Below are positions 1 through 5,671 of a stretch of 11,632 nt of DNA, piece by piece; the first letter of the stretch is position 1, and each line of letters starts with the position of its first letter. The DNA comes from Planctomycetota bacterium (GTDB lineage Bacteria > Planctomycetota > Planctomycetia > Pirellulales > Lacipirellulaceae). Position numbers and translations under genes: made by a program. The DNA lies in assembly GCA_022614705.1 (NCBI GenBank), contig JAKEIB010000168.1, positions 1 through 11,632 of the forward strand. Reading direction: 5' to 3'. The notes beneath the pieces are model-generated. The model was given only the letters and a program-made list of their open reading frames with translations. It was not told the DNA's origin and did no database searches.

Positions 1-201
1 CTCTGGCGTCGTTCCAAACGCAGCGGCCAACTCCTGGGCAGTCTGGGGCGTAACCGCCTTCTTACCGGCAATAATCTGGTTTACCGAGCGCAGAGGGCGG
101 CCAAGGATTTCTGCGAGATCCTCCTGGGTCCAATTGCGAGCCTCTAGCTCGTCACGAATGAACTCGCCAGGGGGGAAAAACTCAACTTCCGCTTTTGTCA
201 T
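1..201 (-). CDS. higA: HigA-type antitoxin, XRE-family HTH (partial, runs off left edge)
   Basis: The minus-strand reading frame opens with ATG at 201-199 and stays open to the window edge, giving 67 codons without a stop. The start reads MTKAEVEFFPPGEFIRDELE, and the PPGEFIRDELEAR...TQEDLAEILG pattern is typical of HigA antitoxins. These bind and neutralise the HigB toxin and repress their own promoter. The helix-turn-helix covers about residues 27-50 (QEDLAEILGRPLRSVNQIIA), followed by the usual GKKAVTPQTAQELAAAFGT stretch. The start lies 19 nt after the toxin stop and is preceded by GGGGAGA, a good ribosome binding site, so it is the second gene of a higBA operon. Family lengths of roughly 90-130 residues suggest that the C-terminal part is outside the window. 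Membership of an XRE antitoxin family is well supported; the HigA name follows from the toxin-first order and the partner gene. Confidence 0.88.
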   Translation of the reverse strand, partial: MTKAEVEFFPPGEFIRDELEARNWTQEDLAEILGRPLRSVNQIIAGKKAVTPQTAQELAAAFGTTPE

Positions 202-220
202 TTTTGCTCTCCCCGAAGGT

Positions 221-517
221 TCAGTGGTAGTCTTCGATGCCTCTGATCACGACGACGTTCTTTGGTTCATCTTTCTTAATCTCAACGATTAATCGCCATT
301 GGTCATTGATTCGCAACGAATACTGATGATCTCGATCACCTTGGAGCTTTTCAAAGTTTAAGGACCGCATGGCCCTGAAATCCCGTTCATCTGATGCTGC
401 GCGAATGAACCGAACCACCTTTCGGTAGCCGCGCACGACTGGGACACCGTACCCAGCATTGAAAGCTGGGTCTGACTCCAGGCGCGCTAAATCGTCTTCG
501 GAGAATTCGATATCCAT
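221..517 (-). CDS. higB: HigB/RelE-type toxin of a type II toxin-antitoxin pair
   Basis: This encodes a 98-residue protein starting MDIEFSEDDLARLE. The pattern FRAMRSLNFEKLQGDRDHQYSLRINDQWRLIVEI followed by a C-terminal GIEDYH is the HigB branch of the RelE/ParE superfamily. These are ribosome-dependent mRNA interferases held inactive by the partner antitoxin. The frame is open to a start at 571, but the internal ATG at 517-515 is preferred. GGAAGG sits 6 nt before it, homologues begin with this methionine, and the upstream start would fall between the -35 and -10 boxes of the promoter found here. The antitoxin gene follows after 19 nt. Length fits the family (about 90-100 residues) and nothing looks truncated. 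Catalytic activity is inferred from the family. Confidence 0.9.
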   Translation of the reverse strand: MDIEFSEDDLARLESDPAFNAGYGVPVVRGYRKVVRFIRAASDERDFRAMRSLNFEKLQGDRDHQYSLRINDQWRLIVEIKKDEPKNVVVIRGIEDYH

Positions 518-549
518 GCAGCCTTCCGACGAATACGTCCATTCGCCGA

Positions 550-578
550 ATTCTATCCCGCGCATCGGCACTCGTCAA
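550..578 (-). promoter_or_regulatory. sigma70-type promoter of higBA
   Basis: Read on the minus strand, TTGACG (578-573) is separated by exactly 17 bases from TAGAAT (555-550). Each box has one mismatch from TTGACA/TATAAT. Transcription would begin near 543, leaving a leader of about 26 nt before the toxin ATG at 517. No comparably good promoter was seen elsewhere in the window. Confidence 0.72.
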
Positions 579-587
579 TTGCAAACA

Positions 588-602
588 TGAGTCTTAGACT
601 CA
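588..602. promoter_or_regulatory. 15-bp palindrome, candidate operator upstream of higBA
   Basis: TGAGTCT-T-AGACTCA is a perfect 7-1-7 inverted repeat starting 9 bp upstream of the higBA -35 box. Antitoxins of this family autoregulate by binding short palindromes at their promoter, so an operator is the simplest reading. A weak terminator stem for the zinc-ribbon gene at 698-880 is an alternative, but the stem is not GC-rich and no T-run follows it. Confidence 0.45.
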
Positions 603-697
603 AAGGCACATTATTGTATATCGAGTATTTTGGCTATATGACCATAACGCATTGCAATAAAAGATGTTACGACGAATCCATAGATCTCCGCAGACCC

Positions 698-880
698 TCA
701 TTGGCCGATACTCCGCTCCCATGTGGTGATCCGCTTTCCACAATGTCTGCACTCCCGCCGGCGGATAACTTTTCCACCCCAGGCCGATCGCGTGTAAACG
801 ACCCAGAAGTGCCGGCAACCACAGTGGCGACAGCGGAGGCCCCGGTCATCTTCACGTTGTTGATTTTCCCCGGTCTTCAT
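698..880 (-). CDS. Small NrdR-like zinc-ribbon protein coupled to terminase
   Basis: This 60-residue protein has two CxxC pairs (Cys17/20 and Cys44/47) separated by a segment containing TRSAWGG and VIRRRE, ending GKRITTWER. The order CxxC ... SR...G..IRRRRxC..CG.RFTTyER is the zinc-ribbon half of the NrdR repressor; the ATP-cone half of NrdR is absent. Here TRSAW stands where NrdR has the SR element. Its ATG overlaps the terminase stop in an ATGA (880-877), which implies translational coupling and supports the gene as real despite its size. A role in packaging, in transcription control or in binding the terminase is possible but not shown. It is not NrdR itself, since the nucleotide-sensing domain is missing. 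The gene is last in the leftward packaging unit; the next 96 bases downstream are AT-rich. Confidence 0.75.
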   Translation of the reverse strand: MKTGENQQREDDRGLRCRHCGCRHFWVVYTRSAWGGKVIRRRECRHCGKRITTWERSIGQ

Positions 881-3147
881 GCCCTCTTTCTCCGTTGCAC
901 GTCGGCGAAGCTAATCCGCTCACGCTTGGCAGTCGTGCCGGTGCCGCCAGTGCCAGCCAGGACTGCTCCCTGGATCGATGCCGCCACCGCAGCGCCTACC
1001 AAGCAGTCGAACCAGTGGTTGTCGCTACGCTCCGGCCGCAGCTTCCACTCGTCTACGGCACGCCCACGTCCCTCCGTCTGCACGCGATACTCTGCGGTTA
1101 AGTGCTCCGCCAAGAGTCGATGGTCCTCTGGCTTATCACCGAACAACGAGAGGCATCCGCGGTCTCCCATCGGTACGGCAAGCCGCGAGTAGGTGAACGA
1201 CTTCCAGTAATTCGAGTCGAACACCACATGGCGGACGGCACGTTTGCCCTGTACGTTGGGGATTCGCCAGTTGTGGCCAACCCGGTCGCCAGGGCGCCGC
1301 TTGTATTCGGAGAACGGCTGGCTCGATGCGCCAACGAAGCGGCCGTGGCTCGGCATGACCACGCCGGGATGTGCCGACTGACGACAAAACTGGTAAATGA
1401 CGTCGGTCGAGTTGCCCCAGTTGGCGTCGATAAGGCAACGTTCGATGCGGAGTGAAGCTCCATCATCGCGCCGCCATTCGCGAGCGATGAGCGATCCCGT
1501 CAGCGTTTCTAACCCGGCAAAGATTGATCCCTCGAGCCCAGTGGCCTTCGTCGCTTCGGCCAACGTGTGACGAGCATCGCGGAGGGTGAAGTAGGAGCGC
1601 CGCTGATCGGGGAACACGCCATAATCGAGCACGTAACCCGTGAAGTCGCTCTCCCAGCCAGCCACAACGTAAAACAATAGCGCCTGCTGGACGTCTATGA
1701 AGGCAGCTATGTGATCGACGCCGAGGGGCACCTCGGCACGTCGTAGACGATTGATCTTGCCAGCAATCGCGTCGGCCGACAGATCCTCATTATCGCCGGC
1801 GTCAGCCGGTAGTGGTTCGTTCTGATACTCCGCGAAGAATGCTGCCTCATCCTGAATTTTTAGGTTCATCGCATGCTGGATGGCCGACAACTCGTCGTGA
1901 TTGAATCGCTCGGGCCACGCAATCACCGCTCCTTCGTCCATCGCGTCACGGTTGTCACAATAGAACTCCGTCGCTTCTCCACCGGCGTTGCCGCTTCGCA
2001 TACTCTCAGCTCGCAGGTCGGCGTATCGCTGCCATAACTTCTCGTCCGTGGGAAACGAATAGACCATTTTGGTCCGCTCACCATTCCACTCCGGATGCTT
2101 GTCGCGCGAGAGAATGTTGTCTGCCATGTCACTTGGTCGGATTACCGTGCAAGGCATGATGCCGGAGATCTTCTGGCCGGGACCGGCGAGTCCCAGGACG
2201 GCACCAGCCAAAATGCTCTCGCGGGTCGCGCATTGGGATAGCGACCGGGCCGACTCATCGGTCTGCGGATCGTCGAGGACAACGAGCGTCGGCCGAACCG
2301 TCTGACCATCGGCCCGCTTGTACTTCATGCCGCGGATGCGGCCGGTGATTCCGGCGACCTTGATGATGGCCCCAGAGGCAACGCTCCCTTCCATCGTTGG
2401 CAAGACAATCTCTCGCGCCGTCCAACCGATGTGCGTGCGTTCGCCCTTGTAGAGTTGGCCGTTGCAGCGGTTGGCGATGCCGTCGAGGGCCTGGATCGGA
2501 TAGACCACCTCCGGGTAATCGGCCAGCAGAAGATCATTGCCGTCAAGCTCCATCTTGATCGATTCGAGCATGTCCATTGCATGCCCTTCATCGGAGCCAA
2601 TCAGACAGACGAACTCCCGGTGACCATTCAGCACCGCCCAGATGCACGCGCACTCGCAGATGGTCGTCTTGCCGCTGCCGCGCGGCATGGCCATTGCGAA
2701 GAGGCCCCCGCGCAGCACGGCCTGCTCGATCTTGCCGATCACCTTCAAGTGGTCGGGGGACCAAGGCAGGTGAAACGTAAGCGGGAAGTACGACTCGCAG
2801 AAGTAACGAAAGTCGGACGCGGCCCTCTGCTTGCGTTCGACATCCAGCACCTCGGGCAGCTCGCCAATGTCGCGGCCCGCAATTGCCAGCGCGATGTTGC
2901 GCGCCCGGGCCCTGTCCTTCATACGCTCGTAGGGATCGCCGTCGGCCTGCGGTTTCGGGGCGTGGCGTCCTTGGACGAGCCACGCCACGTAGCGCAGAAG
3001 ATCGACATAGCGCCCGTCGCCGATCCGCAGCCCGGCGCGTGTGCGATGGCGGTGGAGTTGCCGTTCGTTCAGCACTTCGCCCAGCGGAGTGGAGTTGAGC
3101 AGTCGACACAGCTCGCTCGGACGCAGGCGACGTACATCGTTAGCCAT
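877..3147 (-). CDS. Phage terminase large subunit
   Basis: This 756-residue protein is a packaging motor with ATPase and nuclease halves. Walker A is MPRGSGKTT at about residues 154-162 with Lys160. A Walker B-like strand, PTLVVLDDPQ, lies at 286-295 with Asp292-Asp293. The C-terminal half carries acidic residues in the places expected for an RNase H-like nuclease: FIDVQ (Asp485), LIDANWG (Asp574) and DNHWFD (Asp709/Asp714). It would cut concatemeric DNA and drive it into a procapsid. The first 70 residues form an extra module (PSELCRLLN...YVAWLV) that resembles the small protein encoded just upstream. The ATG at 3147 has a strong GAAGGAG site. The gene overlaps the upstream gene by 8 nt and the downstream zinc-ribbon gene by 4 nt. 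The terminase assignment is firm. The assignment of the triad residues is read from spacing alone. Confidence 0.92.
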   Translation of the reverse strand: MANDVRRLRPSELCRLLNSTPLGEVLNERQLHRHRTRAGLRIGDGRYVDLLRYVAWLVQGRHAPKPQADGDPYERMKDRARARNIALAIAGRDIGELPEVLDVERKQRAASDFRYFCESYFPLTFHLPWSPDHLKVIGKIEQAVLRGGLFAMAMPRGSGKTTICECACIWAVLNGHREFVCLIGSDEGHAMDMLESIKMELDGNDLLLADYPEVVYPIQALDGIANRCNGQLYKGERTHIGWTAREIVLPTMEGSVASGAIIKVAGITGRIRGMKYKRADGQTVRPTLVVLDDPQTDESARSLSQCATRESILAGAVLGLAGPGQKISGIMPCTVIRPSDMADNILSRDKHPEWNGERTKMVYSFPTDEKLWQRYADLRAESMRSGNAGGEATEFYCDNRDAMDEGAVIAWPERFNHDELSAIQHAMNLKIQDEAAFFAEYQNEPLPADAGDNEDLSADAIAGKINRLRRAEVPLGVDHIAAFIDVQQALLFYVVAGWESDFTGYVLDYGVFPDQRRSYFTLRDARHTLAEATKATGLEGSIFAGLETLTGSLIAREWRRDDGASLRIERCLIDANWGNSTDVIYQFCRQSAHPGVVMPSHGRFVGASSQPFSEYKRRPGDRVGHNWRIPNVQGKRAVRHVVFDSNYWKSFTYSRLAVPMGDRGCLSLFGDKPEDHRLLAEHLTAEYRVQTEGRGRAVDEWKLRPERSDNHWFDCLVGAAVAASIQGAVLAGTGGTGTTAKRERISFADVQRRKRA

Positions 3148-3373
3148 CGCGGTCTCCTTCCCGCGACATGCGGCTTACCAGCCACGCGGCATACATAACC
3201 AGATGGAGAGTGCCATCGGCGTTGGTTGGGGCACCGGCCGCAATGTCGGCCTCGATCATCTCGCGCGAAACGGGCGCGCTGCCAATCTTGGTTAACAACT
3301 TGGCCGCGTCGGCCACGGGGAGGGCGGCCGGATTCAGACCAGCCGGATGCGAATTGTCGGGAGTTGTTGCCAT
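3140..3373 (-). CDS. Small winged-helix-like protein upstream of terminase (possible small-subunit equivalent)
   Basis: This encodes 77 residues beginning MATTPDNSHPAGLNP, from an internal ATG at 3373. The longer open frame reaching 3742 runs antisense through the gene at 3500-3697 and is not credible. The core (LPVADAAKLLTKIGSAPVSREMI...GTLHLVMYAAWLV) shares its layout with residues 9-58 of the terminase: an LL pair, a Gly/Pro turn, an Arg/Glu helix, then a DGxxxLxxYxAWLV end. It is the first gene of the leftward packaging unit and ends 8 nt inside the terminase gene. By position it could stand in for a terminase small subunit, which recognises phage DNA, but this is inference. No clear Shine-Dalgarno sequence precedes the start (GGCGGC lies nearby), so the exact start is less certain than the frame. 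Confidence 0.72.
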   Translation of the reverse strand: MATTPDNSHPAGLNPAALPVADAAKLLTKIGSAPVSREMIEADIAAGAPTNADGTLHLVMYAAWLVSRMSREGDRDG

Positions 3374-3452
3374 TTCTATGCCGCCGAAAAAAACTTTGGA
3401 ATTCTTTCGCTGCTTGGCTGGATGTTCGTGGCGACCCGAGGTAACTGTCGTG

Positions 3453-3473
3453 TCATGCGTAATGTACGCATGA
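3453..3473. promoter_or_regulatory. Perfect 8-5-8 inverted repeat, candidate operator between divergent units
   Basis: TCATGCGT and ACGCATGA are exact reverse complements around the centre AATGT. The site lies in the 126-base gap between the leftward packaging unit (start 3373) and the rightward small-gene cluster (start 3500), 27 bp upstream of the latter. A dimeric repressor or activator site serving both directions is likely. No convincing -35/-10 pair was recognised beside it. Confidence 0.55.
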
Positions 3474-3499
3474 ACATTACTCGTACCGGAGACAAACGA

Positions 3500-3697
3500 A
3501 TGAACTACCGCATCGAATTTGTTGAGGAATTGATGACCGTCGCGGATGCCGACGGCAACGGGTACGACGCCTTCGAGGTCGATCCCGAACAACCGTGGGA
3601 CGCGGTCGAGGCACTGGCCAAGTGGGGCCGCGAGTATTCGCTCGACACCTGCCACGCGCTGCGGGAACTGCGGGCGTACCTGAAAGATTGCGAGTAA
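3500..3697 (+). CDS. Hypothetical small protein, first gene of rightward cluster
   Basis: This is a 65-residue acidic protein, MNYRIEFVEELMTVADADGNG..., of unknown function. The ATG at 3500 is preferred over an in-frame ATG at 3470 because GGAG (3488-3491) precedes it at suitable spacing and because 3470 lies inside the inverted repeat. The N-terminal half looks beta-rich (YRIEFVEELMTVADADG) and the C-terminal half helical (WDAVEALAKWGREYS...ALRELRAYLKDCE). There is no signal peptide or membrane segment. It opens a run of seven same-strand small genes and is followed after 25 nt by the next, whose leader has CCAGGAGAACC. No family was recognised. Confidence 0.75.
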   Translation: MNYRIEFVEELMTVADADGNGYDAFEVDPEQPWDAVEALAKWGREYSLDTCHALRELRAYLKDCE

Positions 3698-3722
3698 CCA
3701 GCAACCAACCAGGAGAACCACG

Positions 3723-3983
3723 ATGACTAAACGCAAACGCAAACAACACGAACCGATGAGTGGGGCCGTCGATCAGACGGCCTTCGAAAATGCGATCCGC
3801 GATAACCTGTCGCCCGAAGGGGTCGCGGCGCTGATCGCTCTGCTGCAGATCGCGGACAACTACCGCAACGGCTCCCCGGAAAACGAGCGGGCCATCAACC
3901 AGGTGAATTGGTTCCGCGAAACGCTGCTCGACATGATCGGCGTCGAAGAGTTCAACGACTTGATTAACGAGATTGGTTTGTAA
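3723..3983 (+). CDS. Hypothetical small protein, basic N-terminus and helical body
   Basis: This encodes 86 residues beginning MTKRKRKQHEP. A lysine/arginine-rich N-terminus is followed by a largely helical body (TAFENAIRDNLSPEGVAALIALLQIADNY...NQVNWFRETLLDMIGVEEFNDLINEIGL). The ATG is preceded by CCAGGAGAACCACG, the best ribosome-binding leader type in this cluster. It follows the previous gene by 25 nt and is probably cotranscribed. The basic tail could contact nucleic acid, but no known domain was recognised. A pair of GC-rich hairpins lies directly downstream and may separate it from the next gene. Confidence 0.78.
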   Translation: MTKRKRKQHEPMSGAVDQTAFENAIRDNLSPEGVAALIALLQIADNYRNGSPENERAINQVNWFRETLLDMIGVEEFNDLINEIGL

Positions 3984-3990
3984 GCCGAAA

Positions 3991-4028
3991 CGCGCCACGG
4001 GCGCGTCGCGGCGGGTGGTTCCCGCCGC
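3991..4028 (+). promoter_or_regulatory. Two tandem GC-rich hairpins between small genes
   Basis: CGCGCC-ACG-GGCGCG (3991-4005) is followed closely by GCGGCGGG-TGGTT-CCCGCCGC (4008-4028), a perfect 8-bp stem. There is no T-run, so this is not a standard intrinsic terminator. It may stabilise mRNA ends, attenuate transcription or mark a processing site between the genes at 3723 and 4077. Confidence 0.4.
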
Positions 4029-4076
4029 CTGATGATGGCAGCCAAACCATCGCACACCAGATTGAGGAGATGAACG

Positions 4077-4439
4077 ATGTCCAAGACCACGAAAAAGCCC
4101 GCGGCCCGGAAGGGAACGAGAAGCGCGAAGGGCGCGTCCGCGAAGAAAGGTCGGGTAACGAAAGCGGCCGGGGCGAAGGCGAATGGCGCTGCCGGCAACG
4201 GCAAGGCCAAGAAACTCAGCGCGATCGACGCTGCCGCGAAGGTGCTCGCCGGTGCCAAAGGCCCGATGAACACCAAGGAGATGATCGACGCGATGGGCGC
4301 GAAGGGCCTCTGGAAGTCGCCGGGCGGAAAGACGCCGCACGCGACGCTCTATAGCGCGATCCTGCGGGAGATCAACACGAAGGGGAAGGACGCCCGGTTC
4401 AAGAAGACCGAACGCGGCAAGTTCGCCGCCAAAGGATAG
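4077..4439 (+). CDS. HARE-HTH domain protein with histone-H1-like basic tail
   Basis: This encodes 120 residues. Residues 1-46 are a Lys/Ala/Gly-rich disordered tail (MSKTTKKPAARKGTRSAKGA and on), resembling histone H1-like bacterial tails. Residues about 47-119 match the HARE-HTH winged helix (shared by eukaryotic HB1 and ASXL, RNA polymerase delta and some restriction enzymes): LSAIDAAAKVLAGAKGPMNT, then MIDAMGAKGLW, then GKTPHATLYSAILREI, then RFKKTERGKFA. HARE-HTH domains bind DNA or nucleoprotein, and some family members are linked to reading modified DNA, so a functional tie with the methyltransferase at 5672-7012 is conceivable but unproven. The ATG at 4077 has GAGGAG 7 nt upstream. 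A nearby ATG at 4070 is in another frame. A terminator-like hairpin follows at 4462-4493. Confidence 0.88.
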   Translation: MSKTTKKPAARKGTRSAKGASAKKGRVTKAAGAKANGAAGNGKAKKLSAIDAAAKVLAGAKGPMNTKEMIDAMGAKGLWKSPGGKTPHATLYSAILREINTKGKDARFKKTERGKFAAKG

Positions 4440-4700
4440 CGCCCGCCACGGGTTCCCGCCCAACGCCCCACGTCGCCAACGTCGGGGCGTTTTGGCGTTG
4501 GTGGGGCGACGGATTGGCCCTGGGCGGACGGCGCGACACGGGCCAAACGTCGCGGCGTCGCGGGACGCGGAAGAATTACGGAATATTCCACCGGATTCCT
4601 GGCCACACCACTTGATGTTTTTCCGCCCGCATGGCTCCTGTGTAATTGTGCGTGGCAACGGGCCCCGCCAAACAACCAGAACGAAACGGGAGATCAAACC
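4440..4700 (+). other. 261-base intergenic stretch with terminator and palindromes
   Basis: This gap separates the HARE-HTH gene from the second half of the small-gene cluster. It contains the terminator at 4462-4493, a GCGTC-GCGG-GACGC stem (4555-4568), the palindrome GGAATATTCC (4580-4589) and a TTGATG ... TGTAAT pair (4612-4617, 4641-4646) whose 23-base spacing is too long for a good sigma70 promoter. A new promoter for the genes from 4701 onward is expected here but not resolved. The short frame at 4492-4704 is judged chance. Confidence 0.4.
4462..4493 (+). terminator. Rho-independent-type terminator after the HARE-HTH gene
   Basis: AACGCCCC (4462-4469) pairs with GGGGCGTT (4484-4491). 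The inner ACGT/ACGT extends the stem with one bulged C, and TTTT (4490-4493) overlaps the stem end. The hairpin begins 22 nt after the stop codon. The T-run is short, so termination may be partial. Confidence 0.6.
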
Positions 4701-4703
4701 ATG
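4672..4703 (+). repeat. Leader repeat copy 1
   Basis: This 32-base segment ending in the ATG of the gene at 4701 matches 4927-4958 at 29 of 32 positions. It starts ACAACCAGAACGAAACG and continues through a GGGAG ribosome-binding core. Both copies sit at the same place relative to a start codon. Confidence 0.8.
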
Positions 4704-4910
4704 ACCAAGAGAATCACTATCCGCACGACGAACGATGGTTACAAGACCACGGGCCGCCGCGAAACGTTCGCCTCCCACCAGGACGCATTCAACGCCGCCT
4801 GGTCGGAATGCGACCGCACCGGCGCCGACCTCTACGCGCAGACGCCGGCCGGAAAGAAGATCATCCTCCTCCACGGCGCGACCATCCGCGAATACGAGCG
4901 GACCAAGTAG
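4701..4910 (+). CDS. Hypothetical small protein, weakly DUF2188-like
   Basis: This encodes 69 residues, MTKRITIRTTNDGYKTTGRR.... The layout is an N-terminal beta strand, a GY.T..R.ET segment, a helix (SHQDAFNAAWSECDRTGADL), then YAQTPAGKKIILLHG. That recalls small DUF2188-type proteins (strand, helix with alternating Ala, then a Gly-containing hairpin). The resemblance is by eye only. The start is supported by GGGAG in the repeated leader, 9 nt before the ATG. No partner or biochemical role can be read from the sequence. It begins the second half of the rightward cluster. Confidence 0.72.
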   Translation: MTKRITIRTTNDGYKTTGRRETFASHQDAFNAAWSECDRTGADLYAQTPAGKKIILLHGATIREYERTK

Positions 4911-4926
4911 GACACGCATACGCATT

Positions 4927-4958
4927 ACAACCAGAACGAAACGAGAGACCAAACGATG
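4927..4958 (+). repeat. Leader repeat copy 2
   Basis: This is the second copy of the 32-base leader, differing from 4672-4703 at three positions and ending in the ATG of the gene at 4956. The proteins encoded after the two copies are not obviously similar. Either the leader was copied without the gene or it is under selection as a translation or regulatory signal. Confidence 0.8.
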
Positions 4959-5159
4959 AACGCAACCGACAATTACATCCCCTGCGGGACCCGCGTCCTT
5001 AACACGACCGACGCCGAACCGGGCCACATCATGAATGGCTTTTCGTTCGACCCCGAGCTCGGCGGTTGGTACGAGTACGAGGTCGAGACCGCATACGGCA
5101 TCGAACGCTGGCTGCGGAAAGATTTCGTGTTGATGAGCGAGTTGGAACCCACCACCTAA
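4956..5159 (+). CDS. Hypothetical small beta-rich protein
   Basis: This encodes 67 residues beginning MNATDNYIPCGTRVLNTTDA. The sequence alternates short strands and turns (GTRVLNT, GHIMNGF, GGWYEYEVET, GIERWLRKDFVLM), consistent with a small SH3-like barrel. That is a guess from the pattern of hydrophobic residues and glycines. It has no membrane segment or signal peptide. The start is backed by GAGAG in the repeated leader. It lies 45 nt after the previous gene and 15 nt before the next, so it is probably in one transcript with them. Confidence 0.72.
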   Translation: MNATDNYIPCGTRVLNTTDAEPGHIMNGFSFDPELGGWYEYEVETAYGIERWLRKDFVLMSELEPTT

Positions 5160-5174
5160 CCAGGAGAACAATTC

Positions 5175-5402
5175 ATGGACATCACGATCCAAGCGATTGA
5201 ATGCGAATCGATGAGCGACGCCCTGCAATGGGCCGACGCCAGTGGGCAAGGCGAAGCGGTCTTGGTTGAAGGTCATGGACCGATGGTCGTCCCGCAATCC
5301 GACCTCGACCGATTGGCCGAAGCCGGCGTGGAGTTCGCCTACCTCTTCAACCACGAAATGCCGGACGGCTCGTACCGCATCGTCACCGTCCCGGTCAATT
5401 GA
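5175..5402 (+). CDS. Hypothetical small acidic protein
   Basis: This encodes 75 residues beginning MDITIQAIECESMSDALQWA. It is acidic, with an N-terminal strand, a helix (SMSDALQWADAS), a short strand-turn (AVLVEGHGPMVVP) and a second helix (SDLDRLAEAGVEFAYLF) before a final strand (YRIVTVPV). The ATG is preceded by CCAGGAGAAC, the same strong leader type as the gene at 3723. The gap from the previous gene is 15 nt. No known family was recognised and no function is proposed. Confidence 0.74.
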   Translation: MDITIQAIECESMSDALQWADASGQGEAVLVEGHGPMVVPQSDLDRLAEAGVEFAYLFNHEMPDGSYRIVTVPVN

Positions 5403-5417
5403 TCCAGGAGCTCCGCC

Positions 5418-5660
5418 ATGACCACCTACCTTGTTGCAACGCTGGCCCGCTACGTGCTGGTCGACGCCGCGAACGAAGACGAAGCCCGATCGCTCGGGCA
5501 AGTCGCCTTGCACGATCTCTACGCCGACCTGCGGGAGCGGCTCGGCAAAGACGTGCCAATCAATATCCGGACGGTCCGCCCGGCCACCGACGAGGAAATC
5601 GACCTGCAACGATTCCATGACGAGGCGATGGCCCGCGAAGCAGCGGCGCGGAGTGGATGA
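5418..5660 (+). CDS. Hypothetical small alpha/beta protein, last of rightward cluster
   Basis: This encodes 80 residues beginning MTTYLVATLARYVLVDAANE. A beta strand (YLVATLARYVLVDA) leads into a helix (EDEARSLGQVALHDLYADLRERL), a second strand (INIRTV) and a charged C-terminal helix (DEEIDLQRFHDEAMAREAAA). The ATG follows CCAGGAG at good spacing, 15 nt after the previous gene. It ends 11 nt before the stop codon of the convergent methyltransferase. The terminator for this transcript lies inside that gene. Function unknown. Confidence 0.76.
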   Translation: MTTYLVATLARYVLVDAANEDEARSLGQVALHDLYADLRERLGKDVPINIRTVRPATDEEIDLQRFHDEAMAREAAARSG

Positions 5661-5671
5661 ATCGCAACGCA

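Noticed and set aside
518..571. Upstream start for the toxin gene adding 18 residues
   Set aside because: The added segment contains the -10 box of the promoter, homologues begin at MDIEF, and GGAAGG precedes the internal ATG.
3374..3742. Longer version of the small winged-helix gene with a hydrophobic leader
   Set aside because: The extension is antisense to the gene at 3500-3697 and crosses the divergent operator. The apparent signal-like segment is a chance translation.
4492..4704. 70-codon plus-strand frame ending in an ATGA overlap with the gene at 4701
   Set aside because: It runs through the terminator end and the repeated leader, which is non-coding in its second copy. Composition is Arg/Pro-rich and no ribosome binding site is present.
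4700..4710. ORF starting at 4646 that reads through the leader into a second frame of the gene at 4701
   Set aside because: It spans two real genes in the wrong frame, gives a His/Arg/Pro-rich product, and the frames at 4701 and 4956 both have strong start signals.
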